Assembly (NCBI GenBank): GCA_030447275.1
Contig: JAUJPF010000003.1
Location: 108,255-172,254, forward strand
DNA: 64,000 bases
Direction: 5' to 3'
Origin: Solirubrobacteraceae bacterium
GTDB lineage: Bacteria > Actinomycetota > Thermoleophilia > Solirubrobacterales > Solirubrobacteraceae
Part shown: positions 18,456 through 26,919 of the stretch, one piece after another
Position numbering within the stretch: the stretch's first letter is position 1
How the letters are laid out: each line of letters starts with the position of its first letter
The notes under the pieces: generated by a model
Database searches by the model: none
What the model was told of the DNA's origin: nothing
Seen by the model: only the letters and a program-made list of their open reading frames with translations
Program-made: the position numbers and the translations under genes

Positions 18456-19784
18456 TCAGTCCTGAGCCTGGCTTCCCGCCGCGATCTTGCGCAGGTCCAG
18501 CGCCTTGTCGAGGATCTCCTCGTCGACCCCGCGGTCGCGCGCCACCTCGCGCAGCGAACGTCCGGACTTCGCGGCGGCCGTGACGATCTCCGTGGCGCGG
18601 TCGTAGCCGATGTACGGGTTCAGCGCGGTCGCCACGGCCAGGGTGGACTCGGCGGAGCGCTCGCACCCCTCGAGGTTCGCCTCGAGCCCTTCGACGACCT
18701 TCTCCGCGAGCAGCTCGCTCGCGCTCGACAGCAGCTGGATCGACTGGAGGAGGTTGCGGGCGATGAGCGGGATGCGGACGTTGAGCTCGAAGTTGCCCTG
18801 CGACCCGGCGACGGTGATCGCGGTGTCGTTGCCCACGACCTGGCAGCCGACCTGGAGGACGACCTCGGGGATGACCGGGTTGACCTTCCCCGGCATGATC
18901 GACGAGCCCTTCTGGAGCTCGGGCAGCAGCAGCTCGCCGATGCCGGCCCGCGGGCCCGCGCCCATCCACGCGAGGTCGTTGGCGATCTTCGTCAGGGACA
19001 CGGCGACGACCTTCAGCATGCCGCTCAGCTCGACCAGGGCGTCCCGGTTGCCCTGCGCCTCGAACGGGTCCTCGGGCGCGCGCACGTCGAGCCCCGTGGC
19101 CTCGCCCAGCAGCGCGCGGGCGCGCTCGGCGAAGTCGGGGTGCGTGTTCAGCCCGGTGCCGGTGGCCGTCCCGCCGAGCGGGATCTGGCCGACGTGGGGC
19201 AGCGCGGCCTCGACCCGCGCGCGGCCCAGGCGCACCTGCGCCGCGTAGCCGCCGAACTCCTGGCCGAGGGTGACCGGGACCGCGTCCATGAGGTGCGTGC
19301 GGCCGGACTTCACGACGTCGGCGAACGCCGTGGCCTTGTCGGCGAAGGAGCGCTCGAGCCGGTCGAGGGCGGGGAGCAGGCGGTTCGTCGCCTCGTCGAG
19401 CGCGGCCAGGTGCACGGCGCTCGGGAAGACGTCGTTCGACGACTGCCCCATGTTCACGTGGTCGTTGGGGTGGACGCCCTCGCCGGCGAGGTTGGCGATG
19501 ACCTCGTTGGCGTTCATGTTCGACGAGGTGCCGGAGCCGGTCTGGAAGACGTCGATCGGGAACTGGTCGTCGTGCTCCCCCTCGGCCACCTGGTCGGCGG
19601 CGGCGGCGATCCGCTCGGCGAGGTCGCCGTCGAGGAGGCCCAGCTCGCCGTTGACGCGCGCCGCGGCGCCCTTGATCCGCCCGAGCCAGCGCACGACGGA
19701 CACCGGCATCCGCTCCCCGGACACCGGGAAGTTCGCGATCGCCTTGTTCGTCTCGCCGCCCCAGAGCTGCTCAGCCGTCGCCAT
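18456..19784 (-). CDS. fumC: class II fumarate hydratase
   Basis: Interconverts fumarate and malate in the TCA cycle; cytoplasmic homotetramer in the family. 442 residues, normal for class II. Visible blocks are TGSGTSSNMNANEV, HVNMGQSSNDVFPSA, TGTGLNTHPDF and the signature GSSIMPGKVNP. Class II enzymes need no Fe-S cluster. A GGAGG five nt before the ATG at 19784 marks the start, unlike most neighbours. Aspartate ammonia-lyase is the nearest alternative, but the spacing and GTGLNTHP block favour fumarase. The FG-GAP gene follows 4 nt downstream and may be cotranscribed. Confidence 0.92.
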   Translation of the reverse strand: MATAEQLWGGETNKAIANFPVSGERMPVSVVRWLGRIKGAAARVNGELGLLDGDLAERIAAAADQVAEGEHDDQFPIDVFQTGSGTSSNMNANEVIANLAGEGVHPNDHVNMGQSSNDVFPSAVHLAALDEATNRLLPALDRLERSFADKATAFADVVKSGRTHLMDAVPVTLGQEFGGYAAQVRLGRARVEAALPHVGQIPLGGTATGTGLNTHPDFAERARALLGEATGLDVRAPEDPFEAQGNRDALVELSGMLKVVAVSLTKIANDLAWMGAGPRAGIGELLLPELQKGSSIMPGKVNPVIPEVVLQVGCQVVGNDTAITVAGSQGNFELNVRIPLIARNLLQSIQLLSSASELLAEKVVEGLEANLEGCERSAESTLAVATALNPYIGYDRATEIVTAAAKSGRSLREVARDRGVDEEILDKALDLRKIAAGSQAQD

Positions 19785-19909
19785 CTAGTCCTCCGCGTCG
19801 AACGTCGTACTCCTGGACCGTACCCCCCGAGGGCGGTCCTCAGGTCCGCGCCGTGCGTTGACACGCAAGTAACGCGCGCGGTCGCGCCGCCCGCCACACT
19901 GTCAGGCAC

Positions 19910-21598
19910 ATGGACGGACTGACTCGACGTCACCTCATGCAGCGCGCCGCGCTGGCCAGCGGCGCGCTCGCGCTCGGCCCCGCGTTCTGGCAGCGGGCGG
20001 TCGCGTCCGCCGCGACGCCCGGCGAAGGCCCCTACGGGCCGCTCGGGCCGCCCGACGCGAACGGGATCCGGCTGCCGGCCGGGTTCCGGGCCCGCGTGAT
20101 CGCTCGCGGGAACGAGCTCGTCCCGGGGACCGCGTACCGCTTCCCCGTGCAGCCCGACGGCCAGGCGACCTACGCGACGCCCGACGGCGGCTGGATCCTG
20201 GTCACGAACTCGGAGTTCACGCCTCCCGACGGCGGGTCGTCGGCCATCCGCTTCGACGCGTCCGGCAAGATCGTGGACGCCTACCGCATCCTCGGCAACA
20301 CGACGCTCAACTGCGCGGGCGGGCCGACGCCGTGGGGCACCTGGCTCTCGTGCGAGGAGACCGACAACGGCAGCGTGTGGGAGTGCGACCCGACCCGCGC
20401 GTCGCAGGGCGTGCGCAAGCCGGCGCTCGGCACGTTCAAGCACGAGGCGGTGGCCGTCGACTCCGCCGGGCAGCGGCTCTACCTCACCGAGGACAACGGC
20501 GACGGCAACCTCTACCGCTTCACCCCCCAGTCCTACCCGGCGCTCGACGCCGGCGTGCTCGAGGTCGCCGTGGTCGGGACGGGCGGCGCGGTGCGCTGGC
20601 TGCCCGTCCCGAACCCGAACCCGGGCCCCACGTCGACGCCGACGCGCAGGCAGGTTCCCGAGGCGACGAGGTTCGCGCGCGCGGAGGGGATCTGGTTCGA
20701 CTCGGGGATGGTCTACGTCGCGACGACGGCAGACGACAAGATCCACGCCTACGACACGGTCTCCGAGCGCATCGAGGTCATCTACGACCGCGAGACGATC
20801 GCCGACCCGCAGCTCCAGATGCCCGACAACCTCTCCGTCTCGCCGTCGGGCGACCTGTACGTGGCCGAGAACCACGACGCCGAGGACGGCCACCTCGACG
20901 TGATGCTGCTGACCCCGGACCTCGTCATCTCCCCGTTCCTCGTCCTCGAGGGCCCTAAGCACATCTACGACGCTCCGGGCGTGGGGCCGAGCGAGCTGTG
21001 CGGACCGGTCTTCGACGCGTCGGGCATGCGGTTCTACGTGACCTCGCAGCGGGCGCGCACCGCGTTGCCGGGCTCCGATCCCGGCCCCGGTGAGGTCTAC
21101 GAGATCACGGGCCCGTTCCGGACGCAGCGGCCGACCAGCGGCCCGCTGTCGCCCGGCAACCCGCGCGAGGCGGGGCAGTCGATCGGCTCGGGCCAGGGGC
21201 GCTCGCCCGGCGCCGGGCTCGTCGGCGCGGCGCTCGGGATCGAGGTGCCGCGGCGGATCGGCTGGAACCAGATGCGGCGCGGGGGCCTGCCGGTCGCGCT
21301 GACGCTCGACAAGCCGGCGTCCGTGGCGATCACGGTCGGCGCTCGGTTCTCACCGGCCGAGCGCTCGCGCGCGCAGCGCCGCCGCCGCCGCCTCGACCTC
21401 GCGACGCGGCGGTTCGAGGGCGACGGACCGCGCATCGTCCGCGTCCGGTTCGGCAGCCGGGCGTACGGGCTCCTGCGCGGGCGCCGGAGCGCGCTGCGGC
21501 TGTCGGTGCGGGTCCAGGTCGGCGAGGCGTCGGTGGTGCGCGAGACGATCCTCGGGCGCCCGCCGCGGCGGCGCCGCCGCGCCCGCCGGAGCCGCTAG
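19910..21598 (+). CDS. Tat-exported DUF839/PhoX-like phosphatase
   Basis: Alkaline-phosphatase-like protein of the PhoX/DUF839 family, 562 residues. The Tat motif TRRHLMQ with the following hydrophobic stretch (AALASGALALGPAF) indicates export in folded form. Family motifs: GGPTPWGTWLSCEET, FKHEAVAVD and LTEDNGDGNLYRF. PhoX enzymes hydrolyse phosphomonoesters using Ca and Fe; activity here is inferred. The last 130 residues form an Arg-rich beta module ending [12 protein letters not shown], similar in character to the tails of other secreted proteins in the window. The stop overlaps the convergent hydrolase gene by 4 nt. Confidence 0.8.
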   Translation: MDGLTRRHLMQRAALASGALALGPAFWQRAVASAATPGEGPYGPLGPPDANGIRLPAGFRARVIARGNELVPGTAYRFPVQPDGQATYATPDGGWILVTNSEFTPPDGGSSAIRFDASGKIVDAYRILGNTTLNCAGGPTPWGTWLSCEETDNGSVWECDPTRASQGVRKPALGTFKHEAVAVDSAGQRLYLTEDNGDGNLYRFTPQSYPALDAGVLEVAVVGTGGAVRWLPVPNPNPGPTSTPTRRQVPEATRFARAEGIWFDSGMVYVATTADDKIHAYDTVSERIEVIYDRETIADPQLQMPDNLSVSPSGDLYVAENHDAEDGHLDVMLLTPDLVISPFLVLEGPKHIYDAPGVGPSELCGPVFDASGMRFYVTSQRARTALPGSDPGPGEVYEITGPFRTQRPTSGPLSPGNPREAGQSIGSGQGRSPGAGLVGAALGIEVPRRIGWNQMRRGGLPVALTLDKPASVAITVGARFSPAERSRAQRRRRRLDLATRRFEGDGPRIVRVRFGSRAYGLLRGRRSALRLSVRVQVGEASVVRETILGRPPRRRRRARRSR

Positions 21599-22431
21599 CA
21601 GAACGCCTTCAGCTCGCGCGCGACCCCGACGGGGTCGTCGTAGGCGAGGAGGAAGCCGGTGCCCGACAGGACGCGCAGCTGCGCGTGCGGGAACAGGTCG
21701 AGCGCCTCCTCGGCGGCGTCGAGCGGGTGCTGCGCGTCGGCGTCGGCCCACAGCAGGAGGACGGGGGCGTCGATCGTCGGGTAGGCGTCGAGCAGCTCGA
21801 GCTGGGCCGCGCGCGGCCAGCGCCGGGCGAGCCGCGACCACGACCGCACGAGGTTCGGGTTGCCGGCGACGTCGGCGTAGGCGTGGCGGACGAGGTCGCG
21901 GGCGGCGGGGCTGCCCGAGGCGGAGAGGGCGGGCCCGAGCGCCGGCCGCACGAGATGGCGCGTCGTTCGCGCCGCGACACGGTCGAGGCCGGGCACGCCG
22001 CCGAGCCGCGCCGCCACCCGCCAGCGGCGCTCGAGCGGGCTGGGCGGCGTCGCGCGGTGCAGGCGGTTGGGCATGAGCACGAGGCGCCCGGGCGCGAGCT
22101 GGCCGGTGGCGGTCGCGTGGAGCAGGATCTCCGCGCCCGCCCCGTGACCGCCGACGAGCGGCCGCGGCCCGCAGACGTCGCGGCAGAACGCGGCCATGAC
22201 CTCGACGAGCCAGTCGCGCGTGTAGGGGTGGCGCGGGCGGTCCTCGGAGTCGCCGTGCAGCGGCAGGTCGGGCAGCACGACGCGGAAGCGATCGGTCAGG
22301 TGCTCGACCACCGGGGCGAGCTCGCGGTGCGAGAGCAGCAGCGAGTGCAGCAGCGCGAGCGGCGGCCCGGTCCCGGCCTCGCGGTAGGCGACCCGCGCGC
22401 CGTCGGGTGCGTGGAAGAGGCGGAGCCTCAC
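21595..22431 (-). CDS. alpha/beta hydrolase-fold protein lacking the nucleophile Ser
   Basis: Alpha/beta-hydrolase fold, 278 residues from the GTG at 22431. The fold is clear: oxyanion strand LALLHSLLLSHRELAPV, DLPLHGDSEDRP, cap region, a late acid in LLLWADADAQHPLD, then a C-terminal helix. The nucleophile elbow reads GGHGAGAE where GxSxG is expected, so the catalytic Ser is Gly and the usual late His is not obvious. It may be a non-catalytic member or use another residue. Its GTG overlaps the TGA of the lipoprotein gene upstream, so the two are likely translationally coupled. Confidence 0.7.
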   Translation of the reverse strand: MRLRLFHAPDGARVAYREAGTGPPLALLHSLLLSHRELAPVVEHLTDRFRVVLPDLPLHGDSEDRPRHPYTRDWLVEVMAAFCRDVCGPRPLVGGHGAGAEILLHATATGQLAPGRLVLMPNRLHRATPPSPLERRWRVAARLGGVPGLDRVAARTTRHLVRPALGPALSASGSPAARDLVRHAYADVAGNPNLVRSWSRLARRWPRAAQLELLDAYPTIDAPVLLLWADADAQHPLDAAEEALDLFPHAQLRVLSGTGFLLAYDDPVGVARELKAFC

Positions 22432-22880
22432 CCCGTGCGCTCCCCGGCCCGCATCCCGTCGGCGAGGGCCCGCTCGGCGGCGGGCACCATCGTCACCGAC
22501 GCGCTGCGCTCGAGCCGGTACACCAGCTCGGCCTGGAGCGAGCTGTCGCCCGGCGCGCCGCGGCGGGCGGCGCCGATCAGGTAGCCGAGCTCCAGCGCGG
22601 CGCGCGGCGTCGTGCGCGCGCGGTCCTCGAGGTCCTCGGCGGCGCCGGTCAGCGCGAGGCCGATGTTCTGGAGGTCGGCCTCCGACCGCGCGTTGCGCAC
22701 GCAGTCGCTGATCGAGGTGCCGTCGACGAGCCGGACCGCGTCGGGCGCGGTGCGCAGCGCCGTGGCGACGTCGCCGCCGCCGACCGAGCACTCGGGCGAC
22801 GGCGCCGCGCCGTCGGACCGTGAGCAGCCGGCGACCGCGAGCGCCGCGGTGATCAGTGCGGCGGTCAGGCGGGAGGCCAT
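22428..22880 (-). CDS. small lipoprotein of unknown function
   Basis: 150 residues. The N-terminus MASRLTAALITAALAVAGCS is a type II signal peptide with lipobox AVAG-C, so the mature protein should be lipid-anchored on the outer face of the membrane. Two further Cys (PECSVGG and SDCVRN) could form a disulfide. No family was recognised. It overlaps the downstream hydrolase gene by 4 nt and is divergent from the MATE gene with 23 nt between starts. Confidence 0.65.
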   Translation of the reverse strand: MASRLTAALITAALAVAGCSRSDGAAPSPECSVGGGDVATALRTAPDAVRLVDGTSISDCVRNARSEADLQNIGLALTGAAEDLEDRARTTPRAALELGYLIGAARRGAPGDSSLQAELVYRLERSASVTMVPAAERALADGMRAGERTG

Positions 22881-22890
22881 CCGGGGATCG

Positions 22891-22896
22891 TAGAGT
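22891..22896 (+). promoter_or_regulatory. -10 box TAGAGT, decides start at 22904
   Basis: TAGAGT ends 7 nt before the GTG at 22904, predicting a leaderless mRNA and excluding the in-frame ATG at 22856 as the start. Confidence 0.5.
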
Positions 22897-22903
22897 CGGC
22901 GCG

Positions 22904-24220
22904 GTGCTGCGCTCGGAGTACGACCGCGAGATCATGCTCCTCGCGCTGCCGGCGCTCGGCGCGCTGGCCGCGGAGCCGCTGCCCGCGCTCGCCGACACGG
23001 CGATCATCGGCCACCTCGGGACGACGGAGCTCGCGGCGCTCGCGCTCGTCGTCGCGCTGCTCACCGCGCTCTTCTCGCTGTGCATCTTCCTGACCTACGG
23101 GACGACGGCCCGCGTCGCGCGACTCCACGGCGCGGGCGACGAGGAGAGCGCCGGCGCGCTCGCCGCGCAGGCGGTCTGGCTCGGCCTGGGGATCGGCGTC
23201 GTGCTCGGCGGCGCGCTGGCGATCTTCGCGCCGCAGGCGATCGCCCTGCTCGGCGGCGACGGGCGCATCGGCGAGCTCGCGGCGCGGTACCTGCGCATCG
23301 CCACGCTCGGCGTCCCCGCCTTCATGCTGATCCTCGCCGGGCAGGGCTTCCTGCGCGGCATCGGCGACCTGCGGACGCCGCTGATCGTCCTCGGCGTCGG
23401 GAACGTCGCCAACGTCGTGCTGAACGTCGCGCTCGTCTACGGCGCCGGCCTCGGCCTCGACGGCAGCGCGATCGGCACCGCGATCGCCCAGGCGGGCATG
23501 GGCGCGGCGCTCGTCGTGCTCCTCCTGCGCCGCCCCGCCGCGACGCGCCGGCCGCGGTGGTCGCTGATGGCGCCGCTCGTGCGCACGGGCGGCGACCTCG
23601 TCGTGCGCACCGGCGCGCTGCTGGGCTCGTTCCTCGTCGCCAGCGCCGTGCTCGCGCGCGTCGGCGAGGCCTCGCTCGGCGCGCACCAGGTGGCGTTCCA
23701 GCTCTTCGTGTTCCTCGCCCTCGTGCTCGACGCGATCGCCATCGCCGGGCAGGTGCTGGTCGGGCGGATGCTCGGCGCCGGCGACGCGCCGCGCGCCTAC
23801 GCCGCCGCGCACCGGATGATCGTCCTGAGCGTCGCCGCCGGCGCCGTGCTCGGGCTCGTCCTGCTCGCGCTGAGCGACGTCATCCCGCGCGCGTTCACCG
23901 ACGACGAGGCGGTGATCGAGCGCGCGCAGGCGGTGTGGCCGCTGTTCGCCTTCATGCAGCCGTTCGCCGGCGCCGTGTTCGCGCTCGACGGGATCCTCAT
24001 CGGCGCCGGCGACACGCGCTACCTCGCGGTGTCGATGGTGGTCGCCGGGTTCGGGTTCTACGTGCCGATCGCGCTGCTCGCGCTGCACTACGACTGGGGC
24101 ATCACGGGCGTGTGGTGCGGGCTGCTCGCGCTCATGGCCGTCCGCCTGCTCACGCTCGGCTTCCGCTTCAGGGGGCGTCGCTGGGCGGTCGTGGGGGCGG
24201 ACTGGGCAGCCCGTGCCTGA
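22904..24220 (+). CDS. MATE-family efflux transporter
   Basis: Multidrug and toxic-compound extrusion transporter, 438 residues with about 12 membrane helices in two homologous halves. The N-half has LPALGALAAEPLPALADTAI followed by a HLGTTELAALAL stretch. The C-half has GSFLVASAVLARVGEASLGA and later LDGILIGAGDTRYL, all typical of the DinF-like subgroup. It should exchange cations for organic substrates across the cytoplasmic membrane. The start is set by the -10 box at 22891. Its last 53 nt overlap the convergent PPK2 gene. Confidence 0.85.
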   Translation: MLRSEYDREIMLLALPALGALAAEPLPALADTAIIGHLGTTELAALALVVALLTALFSLCIFLTYGTTARVARLHGAGDEESAGALAAQAVWLGLGIGVVLGGALAIFAPQAIALLGGDGRIGELAARYLRIATLGVPAFMLILAGQGFLRGIGDLRTPLIVLGVGNVANVVLNVALVYGAGLGLDGSAIGTAIAQAGMGAALVVLLLRRPAATRRPRWSLMAPLVRTGGDLVVRTGALLGSFLVASAVLARVGEASLGAHQVAFQLFVFLALVLDAIAIAGQVLVGRMLGAGDAPRAYAAAHRMIVLSVAAGAVLGLVLLALSDVIPRAFTDDEAVIERAQAVWPLFAFMQPFAGAVFALDGILIGAGDTRYLAVSMVVAGFGFYVPIALLALHYDWGITGVWCGLLALMAVRLLTLGFRFRGRRWAVVGADWAARA

Positions 24221-24947
24221 TCAGCGCGCGCTCGATCTCCGAGCTCACGGTCTCCACCACGGCGACACGCGCGAACTTCTTGCTGTCGCCCGCGATCACG
24301 TGCCACGCCCCGTCGTCGTGGTGCGTGCGGTCGAGCATCTCGTCGACCGCGCCCTCGTACTCGCGCCGCTTGCCCCGGTTGCGCCAGTCCTCGTCGGTGA
24401 GCTTCCATGACTTCAGCGGGTCGTCGCGGCGGCGCTCGAAACGCTTGAGCTGCTCGTCGTCCGAGATGTGCATCCAGAACTTGACGAGCATCATCCCCTC
24501 GGCGGCGAGCGTCTTCTCGAAGTCGACGATCTCGTCGTAGGCGCGCCGCCAGTGCTTCTCGGGCGTGAAGCCCTCGACGCGCTCGACCAGCACGCGGCCG
24601 TACCAGCTGCGGTCGAGCACGGCCATCCCGCCCCAGCCCGGCAGCGCCGGCCAGAACCGCCAGAGGAAGTGGTGGCGCTTCTCGTCGGGCGTGGGAGCCG
24701 CGTAGCTGCGCACGCGGACGTGCCGGACGTCCACCTCCGACAGCAGGCGCTTGATCGCGCCGCCCTTGCCCGACGCGTCCCAGCCCTCGAAGACGCAGCA
24801 GATCGGCGGCCCCAGCTCGCCGTCGTTGGTCAGGCCCGCGCAGTGCAGCCGGAGCTGGAGCAGGCGCTCTTGCGCGGCTTCGAGCCGCCCGGCGTACTCC
24901 CCCTTGGGGAGCTTCTGAGAGGGATCGACGGCTTCGAGGCGGCTCAC
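24168..24947 (-). CDS. polyphosphate kinase 2 family protein
   Basis: PPK2-type phosphotransferase using polyphosphate to phosphorylate nucleotides, 259 residues. Walker A is FEGWDASGKGG; the lid and Walker B region is DRSWYGRVLVERVEGF; FWMHISDDEQLKRF and DDPLKSWKLTDEDW are family blocks. Whether it acts on AMP, ADP or both cannot be told. The GTG at 24947 is chosen because TAGTGT (24955-24960) ends 7 nt before it; an upstream TTG at 24980 lies beyond that box. The 3' end overlaps the MATE gene. Confidence 0.82.
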   Translation of the reverse strand: MSRLEAVDPSQKLPKGEYAGRLEAAQERLLQLRLHCAGLTNDGELGPPICCVFEGWDASGKGGAIKRLLSEVDVRHVRVRSYAAPTPDEKRHHFLWRFWPALPGWGGMAVLDRSWYGRVLVERVEGFTPEKHWRRAYDEIVDFEKTLAAEGMMLVKFWMHISDDEQLKRFERRRDDPLKSWKLTDEDWRNRGKRREYEGAVDEMLDRTHHDDGAWHVIAGDSKKFARVAVVETVSSEIERALIRHGLPSPPPRPPSDAP

Positions 24948-24954
24948 CTCGACA

Positions 24955-24960
24955 ACACTA
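24955..24960 (-). promoter_or_regulatory. -10 box TAGTGT of the PPK2 gene
   Basis: TAGTGT on the minus strand ends 7 nt before the GTG at 24947. It predicts a leaderless mRNA and a 259-residue product instead of 270. Confidence 0.45.
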
Positions 24961-25029
24961 CGCAAGCCAAACCTGCGCAAAAGCGTCGGTTCGGATGAAG
25001 AACGTCAGCTAGCTGCCGAACATGGGGCC

Positions 25030-25242
25030 ATGAGCCGCGACCGCACCTCCTCGCGCCTCGGACTCTCGACGTCCGAGGCCGCGCGCCATCTCGGCGTGTC
25101 CCTCTCGACCGTGCGCCGGTGGTCCGACGCCGGGCACCTGCGGGGCTACCGCACGCCCGGCGGCCAGCGCCGCTTCACGATCGAGCAGCTCGACGAGTTC
25201 CTCCTCTCGCTCGAACAGGACCCGTCGCGCCGGAGCGCTTAG
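25030..25242 (+). CDS. BldC-like small MerR-type DNA-binding protein
   Basis: 70 residues, a single winged helix-turn-helix: STSEAARHLGVSLSTVRRW followed by the wing GYRTPGGQRRFTIEQLDEF. It lacks the dimerisation helix and effector domain of full MerR proteins. Size and layout match BldC of Streptomyces and other excisionase-like regulators, which bind direct repeats cooperatively. It lies 86 nt upstream of a second MerR-type gene; TGCA-containing repeats between them are candidate sites. Confidence 0.7.
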   Translation: MSRDRTSSRLGLSTSEAARHLGVSLSTVRRWSDAGHLRGYRTPGGQRRFTIEQLDEFLLSLEQDPSRRSA

Positions 25243-25246
25243 CTCC

Positions 25247-25299
25247 TGCAAGCTGCACAGAGCCCGTCGTCCTGCACGACCGCTTGCGCGGGTTGCACA
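25247..25299 (+). promoter_or_regulatory. cluster of TGCA half-sites between two MerR-type genes
   Basis: TGCA occurs at 25247, 25254, 25273 and 25294, the last three as TGCACA, TGCACG and TGCACA. The 19- and 21-nt spacings are close to two helical turns. A candidate operator for one or both flanking regulators; not proven. Confidence 0.3.
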
Positions 25300-25328
25300 A
25301 ACCTCGCCAACGCTCGATACCTCATGGC

Positions 25329-26204
25329 GTGAGCGCGATCCGCACGAACGCCGCCGCCGCGATGCTCGGCGTCAGCCCCAACACCCTGCGCAGCTGGGAG
25401 CGGCGGTTCGGCTTCCCCTCCCCGCGCCGCAGCGCGGGCGGCCACCGGCAGTTCGACCTCGCGGAGATCGAGGCGCTGCGCCAGGCGCTCGAGGAAACCC
25501 ACAACGTGTCGTCGGCGGTGTCGGTCGCGCGCGAGCGCGGGTCGGGCCCGTCGTCGCCGCTGCGCCTGCGCTCGCTGCTCCAGCGCTTCGACGCGGACGC
25601 CGCCGACCGGCTGCTCGAGGAGTCGCTGGCGGTCCGCTCGATGGAGCGCACGGTCGAGGAGATCCTGCTGCCCGCGGTCGGCGCGCTCGGCGAGGGCCGC
25701 GACCGGACGTCGCCCGAGTACGGGTTCGGCTGGCAGTGGGCGACCGGCTGGCTCGCCGCGCAGACGCGCGCCGCGCCGCCCGCGCACCGCCCCGAGGGCG
25801 TGCTCGTGTTCGACGCGACGCGCGCGCTCGACCACGACGCGCTGCACGCCCAGGCGCTCGAGCTCGTGCTCCGCCGCGCCGGCCTGCGCGCGCTGACGCT
25901 GCCCGTCGACCTCGACCCGCTGCGGATCGGCCGCGCGCTCGTCGCGCTGACGCCGAGCGCCGTGGTGCTCGTCGGCGACCACGCCTCGCTCGACACGTTC
26001 GGGCGGCTGGTCTACGCGGCGCGACGCTCGAGCGAGGGCGTCAGCGTCTACGACTTCAGGGGTGCGCTGCCGGAAACCGGCGCCACGACCGTCCCGCGGC
26101 TCGGCGAGCGGCCGATGGCGGCGCGGGAGAAGTTGCTCGCCGACTTCGACGCCGCCGCGCGCGGCGAGGGGCGCAGCGACCCGAAGGCGTCGCAGGCCCT
26201 CTAG
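25329..26204 (+). CDS. MerR-family regulator with a degenerate cobalamin-binding-like domain
   Basis: 291 residues. The N-terminal MerR helix-turn-helix is clear (AAAMLGVSPNTLRSWERRFG, then SAGGHRQFDLAEIEAL). It is followed by a four-helix and a Rossmann-like region laid out as in CarH/LitR photoreceptor regulators. However, the CarH Wx9EH signature reads W then QT, and the xHxxG cobalamin motif reads DHDAL, so B12 binding looks lost. A different or no ligand is inferred. The GTG at 25329 fits the standard N-terminus. Probably an autoregulated repressor; its targets are unknown. Confidence 0.7.
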   Translation: MSAIRTNAAAAMLGVSPNTLRSWERRFGFPSPRRSAGGHRQFDLAEIEALRQALEETHNVSSAVSVARERGSGPSSPLRLRSLLQRFDADAADRLLEESLAVRSMERTVEEILLPAVGALGEGRDRTSPEYGFGWQWATGWLAAQTRAAPPAHRPEGVLVFDATRALDHDALHAQALELVLRRAGLRALTLPVDLDPLRIGRALVALTPSAVVLVGDHASLDTFGRLVYAARRSSEGVSVYDFRGALPETGATTVPRLGERPMAAREKLLADFDAAARGEGRSDPKASQAL

Positions 26205-26236
26205 AACGTCCGATCGCGCCGGTACTTTTCCGGTCC

Positions 26237-26665
26237 ATGCTCGTGCCGGGGGACCCGCTGGCCCACCGCGCGCTGGACTCCCTCCTGCGCGCCGAGTCGA
26301 GCGTCCGCCGGCGGCTGAGCGCCGACCTCGAGCGCGAGGGGCTCTCGGCGTCCGGGTTCTCGGTGCTCGTCGTCCTCGCGACGGCGGGCGGGGAGCTCGA
26401 GCTGCGCGCCGTCCGCCACCGGCTGCGGACCTCCAAGGCCAACGCGACCGAGGTCGTCACGACGCTCGCCGCGCGCGGCTACGTCCGGCGCACCCGGCTC
26501 GCGCACGACCGCCGCGCGGCGTCGGTCGCGCTGACCGATCTCGGGCGCGAGGTCGTCGACCGCCTCTTCCCCGAGCACACCGAGCGGGTCGCCGCGGCGT
26601 TCAGCGCGCTCGACGAGCACGAGAAGCGCTCGTTCACCGAGCTGTGCCGGAAGCTTGCCGCTTAG
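26237..26665 (+). CDS. MarR-family transcriptional regulator
   Basis: 142 residues with a central winged helix: SGFSVLVVLATAGGELELRAV, recognition region LRTSKANATEVVTTL and wing RGYVRRTRLAHDRRAASVALT, flanked by dimerisation helices. The family are dimeric repressors or activators that respond to small molecules. The ATG at 26237 is preceded by TACTTT (26223-26228) with an 8-nt gap, predicting a leaderless mRNA. It meets the following minus-strand gene tail to tail with a 4-nt overlap. Confidence 0.8.
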   Translation: MLVPGDPLAHRALDSLLRAESSVRRRLSADLEREGLSASGFSVLVVLATAGGELELRAVRHRLRTSKANATEVVTTLAARGYVRRTRLAHDRRAASVALTDLGREVVDRLFPEHTERVAAAFSALDEHEKRSFTELCRKLAA

Positions 26666-26919
26666 ACGACGGCGTCCTGCTTCGCCAGCAGCCGCAGCGC
26701 GTCCGGGCTGAGCTCGAGCACGACCTCCGCCTGCACGCGCGGGGGCGGCGCCTGGAGCGACACGTTGCCGTGCGCGTCCTCGACGGCCTTGCGCATGCCG
26801 GACAGCTCGACCTCGACGAGGCGGGGTTGCAGGGCGCTGACCGCACCGATCATGCGGTTCCCTTCGACCGCTCGCCGCAGAACTTGAGCGGCGACCTGCT
26901 CATACAATCGGCCGTCCAT
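26662..26919 (-). CDS. small hypothetical protein
   Basis: Up to 85 residues, unrecognised. It ends with VQAEVVLELSPDALRLLAKQDAVV, a strand-helix pattern, and looks soluble. The ATG at 26919 overlaps the start codon of the divergent ileS gene, which is unusual; an internal ATG at 26853 (MIGAVSALQP) would leave room for the ileS promoter. It could also be a chance frame. Confidence 0.4.
   Translation of the reverse strand: MDGRLYEQVAAQVLRRAVEGNRMIGAVSALQPRLVEVELSGMRKAVEDAHGNVSLQAPPPRVQAEVVLELSPDALRLLAKQDAVV
26903..26908 (+). promoter_or_regulatory. -10 box TACAAT of ileS
   Basis: TACAAT ends 9 nt before the ileS ATG at 26918, close to the best -10 consensus in the window. It predicts a leaderless or 1-3 nt leader mRNA. 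Confidence 0.5.

Noticed and set aside
19858..19863. TTGACA as the -35 box of the DUF839 phosphatase gene
   Set aside because: The only -10-like sequence (CACACT at 19895) is 31 nt downstream, too far for a sigma70-type promoter.
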